IMG/VR virus record: IMGVR_UViG_3300010318_000055
Coordinates: 1 to 23,149 of that record
Origin: a virus
DNA length: 23,149 nt
Direction: 5' to 3' (one strand)
Shown here: one piece after another, positions 21,629 through 23,149 of the stretch
Position numbering within the stretch: the first letter of the stretch is position 1
How the letters are laid out: every line of letters begins with the position of its first letter
The notes under the pieces: generated by a model
The model's input: the letters and a program-made list of their open reading frames with translations, nothing else
The model's database searches: none
What the model was told of the DNA's origin: nothing
Translations under genes and position numbers: made by a program

Positions 21629-21663
21629 GGGTGAAGCAGCAATCGCGAGTAACTACTTCACCC
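21629..21663 (-). terminator. Hairpin, possible partial terminator downstream of the ssDNA-binding gene
   Basis: GGGTGAAG and CTTCACCC pair perfectly and the stem extends to 11 pairs on the - strand RNA through a G-U wobble (a mismatch on the + strand), with a 13-nt loop. ATTCCTTTTGG follows. Its place, just after a gene usually expressed at high level, suggests attenuation or mRNA 3'-end protection. Confidence 0.5.
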
Positions 21664-21671
21664 TCTCTTAC

Positions 21672-22190
21672 CTAAGCTGCCACCTGATCTAATACGACAG
21701 CTTCGATAACTCCAACTCGCGTTAGCTTGACTGACTTAATCTTAGGGTTCTTTTCGCTCTGCCAAATAGTAAACCCTACATCAATCAAAGAACCATCAGC
21801 CAACTGACCGTCCTTTTCTTCAACCCAGGGTACCATATACCGCCACCACTGGGTAGATTCAGCACTATCTGATTTGCGCATGGTAGCTTCTTTATTGTAG
21901 ACATCAGGAGGCCCCCACTCAACACCATTCTGAATGTTGGGTCTCTTGAACTTGTAAAGGAACATACCAGTCTCTTCATCTTTCTTGAACATGATATTAC
22001 CCATGCTCTCTTCAGGAACGCCACTCCTAACCAGATAGTCTTTTTGGTGTTCAGTCAGAAGAACCGTGACACTGAACTCACCATCAGGTTTGAACTCATA
22101 CACATCTATGGTTGATGGAGTAATGTGTGGGTTGTACTTAACACGTACTCCTGGGATATCGTGATACGTAACTTGACCTTTATTAGCCAT
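21672..22190 (-). CDS. Probable single-stranded DNA-binding protein (T7 gp2.5-like)
   Basis: The 172-aa product starts MANKGQVTYHDIPGVRVKYN and has beta-rich halves. Its C-terminal part (DGSLIDVGFTIWQSEKNPKI, then KSVKLTRVGVIEAVV) matches the pattern of phage gp2.5-type OB-fold proteins, where a GS-x-V-x-V strand is followed by a final strand with an aV-x-V-like ending. The location between DNA polymerase and exonuclease is the usual place. The short acidic C-terminal tail of T7 gp2.5 is missing; this protein ends in VVLDQVAA. ATG 22190 is chosen because AAGGAAA (22195-22201) precedes it and it lies after the polymerase stop; a longer form to 22232 would overlap the polymerase. The family call is moderate. 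Confidence 0.55.
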   Translation of the reverse strand: MANKGQVTYHDIPGVRVKYNPHITPSTIDVYEFKPDGEFSVTVLLTEHQKDYLVRSGVPEESMGNIMFKKDEETGMFLYKFKRPNIQNGVEWGPPDVYNKEATMRKSDSAESTQWWRYMVPWVEEKDGQLADGSLIDVGFTIWQSEKNPKIKSVKLTRVGVIEAVVLDQVAA

Positions 22191-22203
22191 AGTCTTTCCT
22201 TTG

Positions 22204-23149
22204 TTAGTGGGTGTCAGCCCAGTTTCTTCCAATGTCTGTACTCCCTGCTAAAGGGCAGAACAGGTTGAGTCTGCGTCCAGCTTCTTCGATAGCTTCCCTT
22301 TGAACCCTACCGACAGTTTCAGCATCCTCTCGTGATCCCATAACCTCAGTCTGCCATTCATCGTGAGGCCACGTGACCAACTTGTATGAGATACCTAATT
22401 CATCAAGCTGCTTAGTCCAGATAAGAGTAGCATGTTTCATGATGGTTGACTCACCACTCTGAAGCATACCAGCTAATGTCTTATGGAGAGACGGAACCGG
22501 AACTCTTCGACCGTCTAGACCAATGAAATAACCAGCTTGAGCGTGCTTAGGTATCTCTGTCTCCTTTAAGTAGCGCAATCCTGAGATGGTGTCAAGGAAG
22601 TTTTCTATGGAATCCGAAGCAATTTTGGTGTTTGTCTTCAGAATCTGGGAAACCTTGCCAACACCAGCACCTAGGAGGAATGCGTAGATGAAAGTCTTGG
22701 CCATATCTCTAGTGACATGTTCAAGACCTAGAGCTTTTCTATTCAAGTTGTGTATGTCAGTTTCGTTCTCCTTTCTTCCTGTACAGATAGCATCAACGTA
22801 ATCTTGAGACTTCATCAAGTGAGCTAGAATGCGAAGTTGTATTCCTTCTGCGTCAGTACCAACCAGATAATACCTATCGTCTGGTACTGAGAAGAGAGAC
22901 CTGAAGGCACCATCATACCTACTCTTCACCTTCTCAACGGCAGTCTTAGGTTCACCATGAAAGGCACTAGGTATGTTAGCTTGGTTAGGTTTACTGTGAC
23001 TTAGGCGGCCAGTCCATGCACCTATGTGCTGAAACCTACCGTGTATTCTGCTGTCACTTTCTACACAACCTAACCACTCAACTAAACTGGAGCGCCTGCC
23101 CTCAAGCACCAACCACTCAGCTAGACTTTGTGCTCCTTCTGGTGCGTCA
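22204..23149 (-). CDS. Family A DNA polymerase, C-terminal part (gene continues beyond window)
   Basis: The frame is open to the right edge, so the 3'-5' exonuclease domain and the start are outside. The palm and fingers are visible: HIGAWTGRLSHSKPNQANIP (thumb/palm entry), motif A DAEGIQLRILAHL (about 22854 downward, catalytic Asp), motif B RDMAKTFIYAFLLGAG (Tyr at 22684-22686), and motif C WPHDEW (HDE at 22357-22365). These match T7-type and marine podovirus PolA. Motif A has Gln (codon 22837-22839) where T7 and E. coli enzymes have Glu (the steric gate, Glu480/Glu710). Tyr sits at the position of T7 Tyr526 and E. coli Phe762. Confidence 0.95.
   Translation of the reverse strand, partial: DAPEGAQSLAEWLVLEGRRSSLVEWLGCVESDSRIHGRFQHIGAWTGRLSHSKPNQANIPSAFHGEPKTAVEKVKSRYDGAFRSLFSVPDDRYYLVGTDAEGIQLRILAHLMKSQDYVDAICTGRKENETDIHNLNRKALGLEHVTRDMAKTFIYAFLLGAGVGKVSQILKTNTKIASDSIENFLDTISGLRYLKETEIPKHAQAGYFIGLDGRRVPVPSLHKTLAGMLQSGESTIMKHATLIWTKQLDELGISYKLVTWPHDEWQTEVMGSREDAETVGRVQREAIEEAGRRLNLFCPLAGSTDIGRNWADTH

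Overview
The window is part of a lytic, tailed, short-tailed (podovirus) phage genome. The gene set points to a marine phage of the Cobavirus / Roseophage SIO1 type (Zobellviridae) that infects Rhodobacteraceae. That placement is inferred from T7-like tail and internal-virion genes combined with ThyX, a compact adenosylcobalamin-dependent (class II) ribonucleotide reductase, a T7-type endonuclease I, a Cas4/RecB-like exonuclease and a family-A DNA polymerase. No integrase or repressor is visible.

Layout. Positions 1-15736 are read on the + strand and form the late (virion) module: end of a scaffold-like protein, major capsid protein, a probable capsid decoration protein, a hairpin terminator (2171-2206), a jelly-roll-like virion protein, T7 gp11-like and gp12-like tail tube proteins with a small unknown gene between them, a GNAT-like protein, a gp14-like ejection protein, a 1546-aa internal virion protein, and a 1185-aa virion protein carrying both a lytic transglycosylase and an NlpC/P60-like peptidase. 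Three tiny, lysine-rich proteins close the module; two of them are under 50 aa. Positions 15771-23149 are read on the - strand and form the replication and nucleotide-metabolism module. In transcription order: DNA polymerase (3' part only), ssDNA-binding-like protein, a small helical protein, exonuclease, endonuclease I, two small unknown proteins, class II RNR, a DUF3310 protein, two small unknown proteins, a 0.56-kb repeat region, tRNA-Arg(TCT), and ThyX. The two modules converge on a bidirectional hairpin terminator at 15735-15754.

How the parts work together. The exonuclease and endonuclease I probably degrade host DNA and resolve replication intermediates. RNR, ThyX and perhaps the DUF3310 protein supply dNTPs, and polymerase and the ssDNA-binding protein copy the genome. 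The virion module builds a T7-like head, tail and ejection machine that carries two kinds of murein-cutting activity. The tRNA reads AGA/AGG, which most virion genes use heavily, while the major capsid gene uses only CGN arginine codons.

The most unusual element is at 16593-17148: three arrays of a degenerate hexamer (ACYNAG-like; 35, 23 and 19 units) separated by two nearly identical 47-bp units. Its substitution pattern looks selected as nucleic acid, not protein. Its function is unknown; a replication origin or a protein-binding locus are reasonable guesses.
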